From Trema orientale (taxonomy: Eukaryota; Streptophyta; Magnoliopsida; Rosales; Cannabaceae): a stretch of DNA of 64,000 bases. Location: positions 348,968 through 412,967 of the forward strand of contig JXTC01000263.1 of NCBI GenBank assembly GCA_002914845.1. Reading direction: 5' to 3'. A program made the position numbers and the translations under genes. This document shows, piece after piece, positions 25,911-38,607 of this stretch (positions are counted from its first letter, which is position 1; every line of letters begins with the position of its first letter). The notes beneath the pieces are model-generated. The model saw only the letters and a program-made list of their open reading frames with translations. It did no database searches and had not been told where the DNA came from.

Positions 25911-26929
25911 AATTGTCACGTTCGTACAGTCATATTTTTTCGTCATGAAAAAGCTAGAAATATAAAACAATTTGACTTTTATTCAAAAAATCGAATAAAG
26001 AACCTGCAACTCTTAATTAATGCTACTTATTATACAAGTGGAAGCAAAAGTACGTACGAATTATTATGTCAAATACCAAACTAAATTAGATTGATGACAA
26101 AATATACATAACAAAATATTTATCGTCGTTAAGCTTTTGGGTATATTTATCGTCGTTAAGCTTTTGGGTCTCCATTCATATTTGGAGACGATAAGGAGGT
26201 TCCATTATAAGTTCTACTAATAATAGCTTAAGAATATTAGAAATGGTCTGACAAAATCTCCCGGGACCTAAATTCCAAATACATACAAATATATCTTACC
26301 CAAATATTTGTATTTTCTTAATAAAACAAAACTTGCCAGCTAAAACTAATTGAAGGGAACAATCGTATATCAGAGATATGATCAATACATCCAAAATCTC
26401 TCACACACAAAAAGAAGAAAAAACAAAAACACAAACCAATAATTTCGAAGACTTGCTGCGAAACAAATTCTTTAGTAGAGAGCTAATTGTGTATCAATGG
26501 AATCCAAAATTATAGCTGCCTTGTGCAACTACTCTAAGGTGCAACAATATGATCCGTTGAAGAAATATGCTATAATACATTTAGGCGTTTACGTGAAGGT
26601 TAACTTGACCTTTGTGACCAACCAAATCTAATGGAAAAGGAAGAGGAAAGTTGAGTTTTTTGTCGTAAATTTTCTTTAAAAAAAAAATACTTGAAAAATC
26701 TAGAATGAGCTTTCAAAAATCTCTGAACCAGTTAAGTTATTTGCAGCAATCAATCATGTATTTTTCAAATATTTTAGGCCATTTAGGATTTTTCAATTTT
26801 TCGCACTATAAACCCCCATTTCTATAAGAATCCAAAAAAATAAAAAAAAAATAAAAAAATAGTAGTTTGTGCCTTAACTTAAGCCATATTTCCAACAATA
26901 TGTAATATATATAAGAGAAAACTTTTGTT

Positions 26930-27240
26930 TATTCCCAAGTAAAGACTACTCATATTGTGCAAACTCTTTCAAACTCTCTCCTTGATCATATTGATTATGT
27001 CATAAATCGTTCAGAATTCTGAGAGGTACACCTTAAAAGTGTCCTATATTACCATTGTCCCGCTCAGAAGGACAAAAGGATTTCGTCTTTAGAAGCACTA
27101 AAGGTCCTTCTGAGTGGGAGAATCGGTAATAAAGGTCATCAAAGCTATACCCTTGAAGGATCATGACAAAATAAATATGACTAAAGAGGAATTGGAAAGA
27201 GTTTGGCCAAATATAGTTAGTTTGTTCAATCCACATGCCT
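26930..27240 (-). repeat. Array unit 2, hairpin-bearing segment
   Basis: About 300 bp are homologous to 35060-35350 and 40270-40560, from the word AAACTCTTTCAAACTCTCTCC through the hairpin to GTTTGGCCAAAT. It is the most diverged of the three copies. Confidence 0.75.
27048..27130 (-). ncRNA. Candidate pre-miRNA-like hairpin, copy 1
   Basis: Two arms about 26 nt long pair around a roughly 30-nt loop. On the minus strand the 5' arm is ATTACCGATTCTCCCACTCA followed by GAAGGACC. The 3' arm is GTCCTTCTGAGCGGGACAAT followed by GGTAAT. Only one bulge, one mismatch and a wobble interrupt pairing. The probable promoter for this copy is at 31.4 kb, interrupted by later insertions, so expression is doubtful. 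The arms match no miRNA I know. Confidence 0.45.
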
Positions 27241-28680
27241 ACGCTTAAAATATACTAGTGACTATTGCAGTATAGATTAAGTGTTAATCCCATAGATAAA
27301 TCAACAATAAAAAGATAATAAGAAAGAAAAAAAATTAAAAATAAAATAAAAATAAATAATTAGCTAAGTAATAAATTAAAAATAATCATAGAAATATAAA
27401 TAAAAATACCAATATGAGAAAATAATGCTTTAAGATTCACTTAATTGTTCATTTAAGTGTTATCAACTTTGATTCCTATTTATTACTCAATTATATGTTT
27501 CACATCCCAAACACATAACCAGAAAATATAACATTTAAGAACAAATATTAATCTAAAGTATTCAATATAAAAAAATTTTCCAATTAACACCAAAATAATT
27601 TATCTTATTAGTTATCTAAGATCAATAATATATCACAGGGACAATACTGCAGTAAAAGATCAACTAATAAAATAAATATAATTATAATATAGTTTAAATC
27701 ACCACATAAATGAAGCATGATTGAATTTATATGAGAAATTAGAAAATAATAATTAAAACTAAAAATATTGAAGAATTTGATTGCATGACTGAATTTATAT
27801 GAGAAACTAGAAAATAATAATTAAAACTAAAAATATTGAAGAATTTGACAAATCAAATATATAAGCATTAAAGCACTCTCAAGAATCAAAGTTATTTTAG
27901 AAAACAGAAAAACTACACAATTAAAATCATCTCTCTAGCCTCTCTAAAAACTAGTCTAACCTTGCACTCATCTCACACTCTAGAAAAAATAGAATTTTCT
28001 CTCTCAAAATTGGTGGGTATTTTTCTACTCATATTTTGGCTATTTATAACTGAGTTTAGAGTGTTGTGTAAGTTTCTACGTTTCTAAAAGTATAATCTAA
28101 TTGGTCATGTGGCATGTAAGTCTCCCACATTTTTCTCTATTCACATTTCTAGGCTGATGGACATAATCTGGTGAGGCCGAAAATAATAAGCTCGGCATTA
28201 ATCTTGTGCTTGATTAGCTGGAAGAAACGAAAGAGTCAGCGACTAACGTGGCGGCTTATTAGCGGGTATAGAAAAGGATGTACGAGTTTCAGAAAGTACA
28301 GGAACAGACACTCTGAAGAGCTACTGCAGTGCTTGGGCCCACCTGTCTCTTGCATCTTTACTCTCCTGAACCCGAGCGTGTATGACACGCGCTCGCTAGA
28401 TGGCCTGGCGGCTCGATTAACGGTGGAAACGACACCTGTAGCTCTTTCCACACTCGCACGACTGTATGATCATTTTTTTCTGATTTTTTTCTTTTTCTTT
28501 ATCTAAATAAAATCAAAATTACACTAAATCAAATTCAAATTAAACCTAAATTATAATCTAAATTAAATAGAAAATATAATCCAAATTTAATTGAGGGCAC
28601 GACTATAGTAGGGTCGTGTAAAAAAACCCTTATATAGAGTTGAAGTTTGTACACCATTAGATTTAAAATTAATAGTCCCG
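27241..28680. other. AT-rich spacer with a GC-richer island at 28160-28460
   Basis: The segment interrupts array unit 2. A 67-bp tandem duplication lies at 27721-27848. The island at 28160-28460 is richer in GC than its surroundings and open on both strands over about 210-330 bp, but shows no recognisable protein. This block may be a foreign insertion whose type I cannot name. Confidence 0.4.
27721..27848. repeat. Two-copy 67/68-bp tandem repeat
   Basis: Copies at 27721-27781 and 27789-27848 share GAATTTATATGAGAAA(T/C)TAG and the following 40 bases almost exactly. Confidence 0.85.
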
Positions 28681-29540
28681 ATGGATGATTTTATTTGGGA
28701 AAAAATGGGTTCACATCCATGTGATTCGCATCTATGGATGGGTAAACTCGATTCGTTTCATCCCCAAGAAGTCGCGGACTTGCTCCACTCCATGAAACAA
28801 GGCAGTGTCATTGTGGACTTTGTGACCTTCAAGGCCTTACTCGACGCCTTTATTCGGTCTGGTAAGTTGGACTCCGCCTTGGAAATCTTGGACATTATGG
28901 AAGAACCAGGAACTAGCTTGAATATTCAGATTTATAACTCTGTTCTTATCGCTTTGGTGAGGAAAAATCAGGTGAGTTTGGCTTTATCAATCTTCTTTAA
29001 GCTTCTAGAGGACGAAACCTAACTATCCAATTATATTGCCTATAATGAATTGCTTGGTGCTCTTAGAAAAATGGATATGAGAGGAGAATTCAAAAGAGTT
29101 TTTGATAAGTTAGAGAGAAAAAAGGGCTTGAGATGGATATTTGGGACTATATATATGCATTCATGGTTTTAGGTGTTGGGTGATTTGAGTACTTCTTTGA
29201 AGTTTTTCAAAGAGATGAGGGGTTTAATAGGGTCCAGACTCCAAATTTGTGCACTATTATTCTTATTCTTTACTTTATTGGGAAGGTGAAAGACGCACTA
29301 TTTGTATGGGACAAATTGAAAGATTATAGTTATGAACCAGACGAATTCACTTACCAGATTCTTATTTAGGGATGATGTAAATCGTATCGAATAGATGATG
29401 CTATAGAGATCTTTAGTGAGATGCAGCATAATGGGTATAGTCATGATATTGTTGCATACAATTCCCTCATTGATGGATTGTTCATAGTAAAGAAAGTCAA
29501 TAATGACTGCCAGGTGTTTAAGAAAATGATACAAGACATA
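28681..29540 (+). pseudogene. Pentatricopeptide-repeat (P-class) pseudogene fragment
   Basis: Readable PPR blocks in sequence include VDFVTFKALLDAFIRSGKLD, IQIYNSVLIALVRKNQVSLA, YIAYNELLGALRKMD, DLSTSLKFFKEMR, ALFVWDKLKDYSYEPDEFTY and IVAYNSLIDGLF. They follow the 35-residue spacing of P-class repeats and resemble At4g01570-type proteins. The first open stretch ends at an in-frame TAA at 29020-29022, after which the same frame continues. At least two frameshifts and further stops follow before about 29360. Both ends of a normal protein are missing. It lies within the array and is certainly non-functional. Confidence 0.85.
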
Positions 29541-29979
29541 ATATTTTGATTAATATTTAGGAATGGAAGGAAGATAGAGAATCGGGTATATTGGTTCAAA
29601 ACAGGGTCCAGCCGGGAAAAATCAAGTATAATGCACATAACTTAAAATATGTACATCAGGACCATTGAATAAAAATCGGACAATTGGAGATAGATAGCCT
29701 TATATAGGACTATATTAAAGGAGCCTACTATATATAGACGTACCCTTTAATTAAATAAAACTAAATTATACTAAACTAAACTAAATTAAATTAAACACCT
29801 AAAATTAAATAAAATTTAAGTAAACTAAATCTAAATACCTAAAAATAAAATAACTTAAATTACTTTAAAAACTATACTAAAAATACTCAAAAACATACAA
29901 AATTAATAAGAAAAAGAACATAAATAACTCTATTTTTATAGAGTTATCACAATAATATATACATATACATATATATAAA
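29541..29979. other. AT-rich spacer
   Basis: The segment holds low-complexity CTAAATTAAA-type sequence (29752-29900) and TA repeats that lead into the next MITE. No gene is visible. Confidence 0.55.
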
Positions 29980-30186
29980 GGGCACCAATGTAGTAGATAT
30001 TTTTTTTTTACCTAAGTATTGTTTTGGTCAATTAAAATTGGTCACGCACGCCTTTTCATTATAAAAAAATGATAGGTATTAATTTTTATTATTTTTTTTC
30101 AACTACCCAAATTATAGTAGCCGTTGGATCACCTATTGATAGGTAAAAAAAAAAAAAAAAAAGAAATACTTACTGAATTGGGAACC
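29980..30186. mobile_element. (TA)n-flanked MITE, copy a
   Basis: It starts GGGCACCAATGTAGTAG and ends with the inverted partner TACTGAATTGGGAACC. TATATA repeats lie on both sides. The inner words CCGTTGGATCACC and the A/T-rich tracts match the other family members at 38.4, 40.6, 43.6 and 50.8 kb. Confidence 0.65.
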
Positions 30187-30329
30187 ATATATAAATAATC
30201 CATATATTTATGTCCTACCTTGCCAACACAAATAAATACTGAAATAACATGCTACATTGAAATAAGGGTAGGACATTTAAATAGATGTTTAGCTCACATA
30301 TGTAAAAAAACAAATAAAAAATAATAATA

Positions 30330-32560
30330 ACCTAATTGCCATTTCTTGCTTGTTATGCTAGCGGTTGCTAGGTTTTCTGAATTTTAGGAAGTGTCTCGAC
30401 AAATACTGGCACCAATTTGACCAAAAAATATTGAAATGTTTCGGTTTGTAAAGCGAGAAAAACAATGAAATAAATAGTCTCATGATGCTATCGGCAAAAA
30501 TATCAAGAAAAGAGAGGGAGAGAGAATGAATGTAGTTATTCTGTTATTTGGGCTTTGGATGTTCAGTTACAAGTGAAAGGTAAATTACAAGTACGAAAGC
30601 TTCTATCCAAATATCTGTCCAACTAATTTACTAAAATTTTTATGCAACACATGTGACAAGTTTTTGTCACTATTCAATTAGTATATTGAAACTTATCACA
30701 GATAAATTTAAATCATTTTCTAATTGAATGGTGACAACCCACTTACCACATATGTTGATACTACAATTTTGGTAAACTAGTTGAGATACTTAGCATCATT
30801 TCTCTGAAATTTCAATGAAATTATTATTACCTAAAAAGTTTCATAACTATACAACCAATAATATCTCTAAAATATCGGAATTTTCGAACAAAATTTTTTT
30901 ATATTGTCAGATGCATATATTATATAAAGAATTATTCCTATAACAAGGAGGTCTTATAATATTTTTCGCAAAATAAGATCTTATGTATACACATAACCAG
31001 TCAATCTGATAGTATCTATAACAAACCTTTATATTATTTATACATGAAATTCTTGAGAAGTCAAATTAAAAATTTAAAACAAAGAAAAAGATGATTAGAA
31101 AACAATTACACCTGGTTCAGTTTATTTGATGCAAAATGTTAAAATTTTTATATTTTCTCATTATATTTTTTTGGGCTGAAGAGTTATTGCATGGAGTAGC
31201 AAACAAAAAAAATTACTATTCTTGTAGACATTGATGCTTAAAATTAAGGACACAAAATAAATATGATAACCTGGAAAAGGATATAGGAAAGAACATAAGT
31301 ATCTTCACTTTTATTAAGCGAACGCGAATAATACGAGGGCTTAGCATTGTGTCGTATTTATTATTGTAGACGGAGTAGCGCAAAGGCTTGGGAAACACGT
31401 CACAGAAAAAGAGAGCATCTGTAATAAGACTCGCCCTTTCGCAATTAGGAGTCTCTGAAAAAAGGCGTAATACCACTTCTCAAAGATGAAATTACAAAAA
31501 TGAGCTCGAGAATCAAATAGGGGACTTTAGTTTCCTAAAATTAAAGAGGGGTAAATGTGACTTTTCAAAAGATTTATGGCAACTTATGGAATTAGTGGCG
31601 CACATTCCTCATCCACTCTAGTTAAAGTGGTGCCTTTTCTCGTGTATGAAACTTAATTATTGGAGAATTTCCTTAGGGCCTTTAGGTCAATAGCCGATTT
31701 TTCTAGTCTCATGAATAATGCCTAAAAAAGATTGTACATTTTTTCTTCCTTTATTTTTTTTTAATATACCGAAAATTGTTCGAGTATATTAGTTAACACA
31801 TATTGGACTTGTCAAAGTGTTGACATAGGAAGGATCTGCACATGCAAGAAGAATATAACTGTAGTTTTCCAACTAAATTTCACTAATCCTAAGGTGACAC
31901 GTGGCATGATTAAGGACGATTAGTGGTGTTTAGCATGATTGGGGTTTTCTTAAGTTTGAACCGTTCAATCGGTTGAATTGAGTTTGTTAAACTCTATGAT
32001 GATGAGATTTTTGATCGTAGGCTAAGATTGGCTGCTCAGTATCTTAGTTAAAAGGTTTAAAACCCTTACTAAGTTTTTGTTTCACCAATAGGATCCTCTA
32101 AACGGTGTAAGTAAATTCGTACCGGGAAATGTGCAAAAATTGCGTTTGTTTTCACTATTTTCATAACTAAACTCCATTTGAGCTCCCGATTTCGTCTTTT
32201 ATACTAGAATTTATGCTTTATCAATATTTCTTACAGTTTCTTACCTTTTTATAGCACATCGAGACGCTTAAAAGGAAATCAACCTGCCACACAACTTGGA
32301 TGACACTCGTTAAACTTTTATCAATGTAATCTTTCAAAATTACTCATAAAGTAAATATGCACTAAAAAGGAATTAGTCGTCACAATCTAAACGTATGTTT
32401 AGATAAAGGTTGCATTCTAGAACAACATACATGCATGGTCCTAAAATGTTCTTTTACTAGATTTACCAAGTAAAATATTCCAATAGTGCATACTTAGGAA
32501 GATTATATACGATAACCTAAATCATTTGAAAAGTGTGTGTATATATATATAAGGGATAAA
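30330..32560 (-). repeat. Array unit 2, distal part with degenerate promoter module
   Basis: Homologous blocks in array order are TTCTTGCTTGT to CGACAAATACTGG (30350-30405), GAGAGAATGAATGTAG (30520), TTTGATGCAAAATG (31128), the invariant GCTTGGGAAACACGTCACAG (31386-31405) and CTAGAACAACATACATGCATGG (32417). The TATA box and splice donor seen in the other units are eroded here, so this promoter is probably inactive. Confidence 0.55.
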
Positions 32561-32759
32561 TCGTGATTGCATATTTAGCATAATTAGTAACTACACATGG
32601 CCTCTAATATTTTTGAAGTTCATTTTAAGTTATTTTTTATCGGATTTATTTAGAATGCGACAAATTACAAACTTGAAGCCAATTTTGACGATTGAAAAAA
32701 AAAAAGAAAAAAGAAAGAAAGAAAGAAAGAATGGCAAGGGAGGATCGACCTTTTTTGTT

Positions 32760-32905
32760 CCTAATAATAAAGTAAAATATCAAGAGAAGGGGAGAGAATT
32801 AATGTTGTTTTGTATTTGGGGTTTGAATATGTTTTGGTAAATTACAAGTGAAAGCTTATTTTCAAAAATTCCAAATTATTCTCTATTATACAAGAGATGA
32901 AACAT
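32760..32905 (-). repeat. Short extra fragment of the array unit
   Basis: The block from ATCAAGAGAAGGGGAGAGAA to GAGATGAAACATAAAGAAC repeats part of the unit (compare 35670-35820 and 41150-41285). It indicates a further truncated duplication between units 2 and 3. Confidence 0.5.
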
Positions 32906-33006
32906 AAAGAACTATTATCTATATATATATATATATAAAACAACAATATTTACCCATATAGGTAAATATTTACCATTGAGAAGTCCTCCATATATATATA
33001 TATATA

Positions 33007-33816
33007 GGGTGATGTTTCAATGGAGATTTTTGTTTTTGCTCTATTGATGGGTATTTTCATTTGGACCATTGGATTTTAATCTGATGGTTATAAAAAAATA
33101 AAAATCTAATTAAATATTTATGACAAAAAATTAGTAACCTATATGTGACCTATGAGTTGGAATTTTTTTTTTCCAATCCCTTTTTCATTGTTTTTTCTTT
33201 TTTTTATTCTATTGTTTATTTTTATTAAAAAATAAATAGAAAAACAAGTAACCGTATATATATCTAGATATTTTTTTTCTAAAGAACTAATTGTATATAT
33301 ATTAAATTTTTCATTAAAAAATGAGTCCTTTTTTATAATTTCAAAGCTAACATTATATATCTCCTAAAAGAAAAAAACTAGTGTTATGTATATATTCTTA
33401 AAAAAAACAACTAACCATTAATATAAAACTATTAAATACTAATTTTTTATCAAAATTTTTTTTAAAAAAAACATTCTTTCTTTTTTATAATTTCAAAACT
33501 AATATTCCCTTTCATTATAAAAAAAAAAAACTAACGTTACATCTCATATAAAAACAAAATTAACATTATTTATATTCTCAAAAAAATTACTTATTCATAT
33601 TGGTAGCATAATATGTTCAAATTAAATGAAATTTAAAAAATTAAACTTATAAGTTAAAATCAAAAAAAGAAAAGAAATAAATAAAAAAGAAAAATAATTG
33701 AATAGAACATTAATTGATCAAAAATAGATGAAATTACTTGCTATTGTAGGTCATATTCAACTTGATAATTTTAACCATCCATGGAGCAAAAACAAAAATC
33801 TCCATTGAAACATCAC

Positions 33817-33818
<2 letters not shown>
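33007..33818. mobile_element. 812-bp element with perfect 35-bp terminal inverted repeats in a (TA)n tract
   Basis: Both ends read GGGTGATGTTTCAATGGAGA continuing for 15 more identical bases to GCTC in inverted orientation. (TA)n repeats lie on either side. The interior is AT-rich and non-coding. Perfect long ends indicate a relatively recent insertion of a non-autonomous microsatellite-targeting element. Confidence 0.8.

Positions 33819-33860
<42 letters not shown>
33819..33860. repeat. (TA)n microsatellite
   Basis: About 40 bp of TA dinucleotides run into TCTA repeats. They separate the 812-bp element from the next (TA)n-flanked MITE. Confidence 0.9.
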
Positions 33861-33905
33861 ATCTATCTATTCTCTGTATATATGGAGTGGTACTCATATA
33901 TATAT

Positions 33906-34080
33906 GGGCACCACTCTAGTAGTTTTTTTTTCTTTTACCTATTTATAGGTATTATTTTACCTAATTAAAATTCATTGTGCACATTTTTTTCATAGTAAAA
34001 AGTAGAGAGAGAAAGAACATTAAATAATATGTATTTATTGTTATTATTATTTTTTTCCAACTACTCAAATATAGCACGAT
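33906..34080. mobile_element. (TA)n-flanked MITE, copy b (right end unclear)
   Basis: It starts GGGCACCACTCTAGTAG after TATATATA and continues with the family body (ACCTATTTATAGGTATTA). The expected inverted right end was not found, so it is probably truncated. Confidence 0.5.
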
Positions 34081-35179
34081 TAAAAAAACTTTGATTTATT
34101 TTAAAAAGGTGTTAAAAGGTTCAGTTTTATAAAACAATCCATTTAAAAAGATATTCAGAATTTCATCCCCTGAACCTCTCCCACAGTTCGTATACACCAT
34201 TAAATATAGATAGAATAATACCAAAAAATGTGAATCAAATATAAGTCCAAGCATCATCATCATCCACAACAAAAGTCAAAAACTAGAATGGCATACATAA
34301 GTTCACAGATATAATAGAAAGCAGTAATCTTAGTTCAATGCTAATACAAAACCCAAACAGTCCAAACACCACAACAACATGCTTCAAGTATTACCAAGAT
34401 AATGAACTACAGTCAGAGATAGCCTCTTAATCCTCTTAATTACCAAGATCGCACTGAACACTACCTGAGGAAGGAAGGGAGGGAGTGAGCACAAAATGCC
34501 CAGTAGGAAAACAATTACCTCGAAGGAAAATATTTTAGTGATGGAAAATTCCTGCTTAGTTAGTTTAAATCCAAAACATACATATATAATAGTCCAAACT
34601 TGAAATTCATATGTATATATAAATGAAACAGTACGCATATAAATAGAGAATTACATTAATTTTTTTTTTCAAATTTGGAAAAGTATAAAGTTAAGTTAAT
34701 CAAAATTAATATAATTTATAACGATCAACTTGGAGCCAAAAAGATTTTGATGATTTTTGAAAAAAATGGCATTTGGTTTCAGTTTCATTTAATCTTTTCC
34801 ATCTCGGCCTTTACCATTTTAACTATTTCTTTTGATAAAGCCTAAACTTGAATAACTCCCACACTTGAACATGAAAACGTCTTCACTTAAAATTGGGAGC
34901 TGGGAGGGCGTGAAGCCTGTCTTGTGGAGCACCTTCCTTCAGTTAAGGTGTGAGCTAGGTATGTGTCTGGCGCTGGAAAGCCTTAGCTAGAGAGCTGCTT
35001 TGTCTTAAGCATATAGAGTTGGGAAGGGTCATCTTGGGAAGCGGATCTGATAGAGACTTTTTTTTTTCCCGGAGTAAAAACTACTCTTGTACAAACTCTT
35101 TCAAACTCTCTCCTTACTCACATTAATTATATCATAAACCATTCAAAATTCTGAGAGGTACACCTTAAATATGTCCTAT

Positions 35180-35260
35180 ATTACCGTTGTCCCACTCAGG
35201 AGGACAAAAGGACTTCATTTAGAAGCACTAATGGCCCTTCTGAGCGGGAGAATCGGTAAT
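35180..35260 (-). ncRNA. Candidate pre-miRNA-like hairpin, copy 2
   Basis: The minus-strand 5' arm is ATTACCGATTCTCCCGCTCA and then GAAGGGCC. The 3' arm is GTCCTCCTGAGTGGGACAAC and then GGTAAT. Pairing spans about 25 bp with one bulge, one mismatch and wobbles. The loop has its own short CTTC/GAAG stem. It lies about 35 nt inside a predicted exon beginning at 35292 (acceptor TATTTTGTCAG), which a 988-nt intron separates from the module's donor at 36280. Confidence 0.5.
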
Positions 35261-36280
35261 AAAGGTCAAGAAAGCTATACCGTTGAAGGGTTCTGACAAA
35301 ATAAATGTGAGTAAAGAGGAATTAGAAAGAGTTTGGCCAAATGTAGTTAGTTAATTTCTTGAATCTATAATATACGTGTGTGAAAATATTGAGATAACAA
35401 TCTACAATATAGAAATGTAAAACATTTATTAAATATAAACCTCTTGGGTAATATAAGCAATGTGCAGAGTTATATGTTTAAAAATAACAAATCACCATCT
35501 CTTGCTTGTATATGTACACTTGGTGCTAGCTTTCTGAATTGTCTTGACAAATACTGGCTCCATTGACCAAACTAATGATCAAGGAGATATCAGTATTGAA
35601 ATATTTTACTTTATGCAACAAAATTTAGAAATAAATAAATAAATAGTCTCATGATGCTATCGTAAAAAATATATATCAAGAGAGGAAGAGAGAATGAATG
35701 TAGATGCATAGTAGTTATTTGGGGTTTGAATGTGTTAGGGCACATTAAAAGCTTCTTTACAAAAATCTTCCAAAATATTTCTATTGTCTAAGAGGTGAAA
35801 CCTAAAGAACTTTTAGACATGGAAAGTTGGACCCTCTTTAAAATATCATCGGAATTTTCAGTCAAATTATATCCATGTATAAAAAAATATATATATTCAC
35901 GTTATATTCCCAACATGCGGAACTTATATTTTTCACAGAATAAGATACCATGCATATATGACCAGATATTTTGATACAAAGTATAACAAATTTTATATTT
36001 TTATCCCTGAAATCAAAGGAAAAGACGATTGGAAAACAATTATACCCTGTCAGTTGGTGTGATGCAAATTAAATATTAAAAACTACATACTTTCACAATT
36101 TTTATTATTATTATTTTTCTGGAAAGTTAATAATTTCATTAAAAAAAAAAAGAGGCGCTCATACATATTCTCACAAGAAATTATATATGTGAAACTTTTG
36201 ATGTAGACTAACGCCCTAAAAATAAGCACAAAAATAAATACGAAGAAAGAACCTGGAAAAAGAGATCGGAGAGAAAATAC

Positions 36281-36395
36281 CTTTGCTTCTTGGTAGTAGG
36301 CGAATGATTGAATTTGAAGGGCTTGCCATCATGTTGTATATATAATAGATGGAGTGCTTGCCTACTCGGGGGCCTGCTTGGGAAACACGTCACAG
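36281..36395 (-). promoter_or_regulatory. Array unit 3: promoter module and first exon
   Basis: Reading minus: the invariant GCTTGGGAAACACGTCACAG word (complement, 36376-36395) containing an ACGT core typical of bZIP sites, a TATA box (36337-36345), and a non-coding exon ending AAGCAAAG before donor GTATTTTC (exon edge 36281). An ATG lies too close to the TATA box to be transcribed in-frame, which favours a non-coding transcript. Confidence 0.5.
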
Positions 36396-36836
36396 GAGGG
36401 ATACCTATACTATAACGGCGTAACACAATTGAAAAAAAAAAATAAAAAAAAAAAATAAAAACACGACCATTTGAACTTCGGGCTTCTTTCAAAATTCCAG
36501 GCCCAAATACCAAAGAAAGTGAAAATTCTGGGCCAAATTTTTTGAAAAAATTCCGAATTTATTTAGAAAAATATCACTTTTTACAACATTTTTAGAAAAA
36601 TAAAACTTTTAATAAATATTTAGATGAATGCCACCTTTTCTTCAAAATTTATATTTTTCACTGATATTTAACGTAACCGATCAAGTTATTTGAGATAACT
36701 TGACTAATTACTTCAAGTATCTCATCGATTTATAAAATGTGGTACATTTCTAAATAATTTTTAAAATAGTATTTTTCTAATTAAAATTCAGAAATTTTAA
36801 AACAATTTCAAAATCCGGGATTTTTGAGTTTTTTTT

Positions 36837-37126
36837 GAGAAATTTAGGTGGATGACCAAAATTTTAAATTTGATTAAGTAAATATCCATTTTTAAAATTT
36901 TATAGCTAAATGTCCAGGTAGATATTTTTTTACATTTGGTAGATACACAGATTTACCAATTTTAGTTACTGTTCTGAAATGCACTGGGTATATAATTTTT
37001 TATACTTGGTATATAAAATTTTACACTTGGTATATATGTATATATACCGGACATTTTGCTATAACTTTTGACAAAGGGACATTTACTGAAATTAGGCCCA
37101 AAATTTGGTCATATTTCTATAAGCCC
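36837..37126. mobile_element. MULE-type MITE, family X, in unit 3 only
   Basis: It runs from GAGAAATTTAGG to ATAAGCCC and lies in a T-run. The corresponding place in unit 4 (about 42305) is uninterrupted. A second member in inverted orientation at 58475-58767 has a clear 9-bp target duplication, which supports the boundaries. Confidence 0.75.
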
Positions 37127-37596
37127 TTTTTTTTTTTTAGAAATTTCCATGAAAAATCAAATCTCCTCTTTGAACGTATATGACTCTCTTAAACACACAC
37201 GGCCCATAACAATAAGAAAACTGAAAAAATATGGGAAAAGTTTATAAATACCCGTTTTTAAGACCATATATATTTCCATAAATACTTGTTTACATCAAGT
37301 GCATACCGTAGTATATGTTTTATGAATAAAAAATACACTAAAAATTACAACACATTTTAGAATATATACTATAAATCAAATTTGTAATAAAAAATTTAAA
37401 CCATGATAAATATTTACATTATAAATATATAGTGTTTATATTTTATATATAATATGTGTACCATAAAAATGGGTTTTTTGAAAGAAAAATGAAAAAGCAG
37501 TATTTATGAAAATAAGTTATAAAAACGGATAATAGGCCTAAATTTCTCAATAAATAAAGGGTTTCTACAAAACTTGTTCAAATACATTATTTAATA

Positions 37597-37938
37597 GGGA
37601 TACCTGCAAAAAAATACCCTCATGTTTGGATGTTATGCAATTTAAACCCTGAAGTTTGGATTCTGCAAAATAATACCCTAAGATTACGAATTTCTGAAAA
37701 TTAATACCCTGTGTTGATTTTTAACTGATAAAATACAATAATATCCTCAAAATTAAGATGAATAATATGAATTAATTTAGTTTTAATGGAGGATATTATT
37801 GTTTTTTTGTTCTTAAAATTGGTTAAAAAATCTGTTCAGGGTATTAATTTTCAGAAATTCTTAATCTCATGGTATTATTTTGCAGAGTCCAAACTTCGGG
37901 GTTTAATTTGCAGAACACGTTTTTTTTGCAATTATTCC
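37597..37938. mobile_element. MULE-type MITE with about 110-bp inverted arms and 9-bp target duplication
   Basis: TATTTAATA flanks both ends (37588-37596 and 37939-37947). Unit 4 has the empty site (TAGTTAATA). The arms share GTTTGGA, CTGCAAAATAATACC and TTTCTGAAAATTAATACCCT in inverted orientation. The 342-bp element has no coding capacity. Confidence 0.85.
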
Positions 37939-38361
37939 TATTTAATATATTGGGTTTTATCATATTGTTGAAAGGGGAAGACCTGCACATGAAAGAATAA
38001 CGTAACAGAAGTCTAGCACTAAATACACTTTTTGATAGAGCATTCATGCTAGAACAACGTGTATATATATATATATACATGGTCTTAAAATGTTCTCATA
38101 CTTTATTTACCAGATTAAATTAATTTCTTAGAGTACTTAATATAAGAAGACAATTGAGAATATTGCATCTATGTTTCTAGAAAAACAAATCACAACAACA
38201 CAAAATAAATAAATAAATCATATATTTTATTTTCCATGTTGCATGGGCTTCTTATTTTGTTTTTTTTTTTTTTTTTTTTCGTTTACATCAAGAAAGAAAA
38301 CAAGCAAGCATTAGACAGAAAAATATTAACTTAATTATAAACATCATATATATATATATAT

Positions 38362-38607
38362 AGATTGCCAATCCAGTAGTTTTTTTTTATTTTATTTTAC
38401 CTATATATAGGTATTTTTTTTAACCGTTGGATTATCATCTAATGGTGATCTGACAGCTATAATAAAGTGTATGAAAAGACGTGCATTATTAATGCTATTT
38501 CTTTCTTTTATTTTTTTATTATAAAAAAATATGCATTCTAAATTTTTATTGGCTAAATTGATACCTATGCATAACGGGAAAAAGAAATACTTACTGGATT
38601 GGTGCCC
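38362..38607. mobile_element. (TA)n-flanked MITE, copy c
   Basis: It starts GATTGCCAATCCAGTAG and ends ACTGGATTGGTGCCC, with (TA)n on both sides. It contains CCGTTGGATTATCATC. It is shared by position with the copy at 43593, so it was present before the unit 3/unit 4 duplication. Confidence 0.75.

Noticed and set aside
35260-35280. AAGGTCAAGAA next to hairpin 2, partly matching the tasiR-ARF target site of ARF3/ARF4
   Set aside because: Only about 11 bases match and the word is not kept in the other two copies, so it is most likely chance. There is no paired miR390 site.
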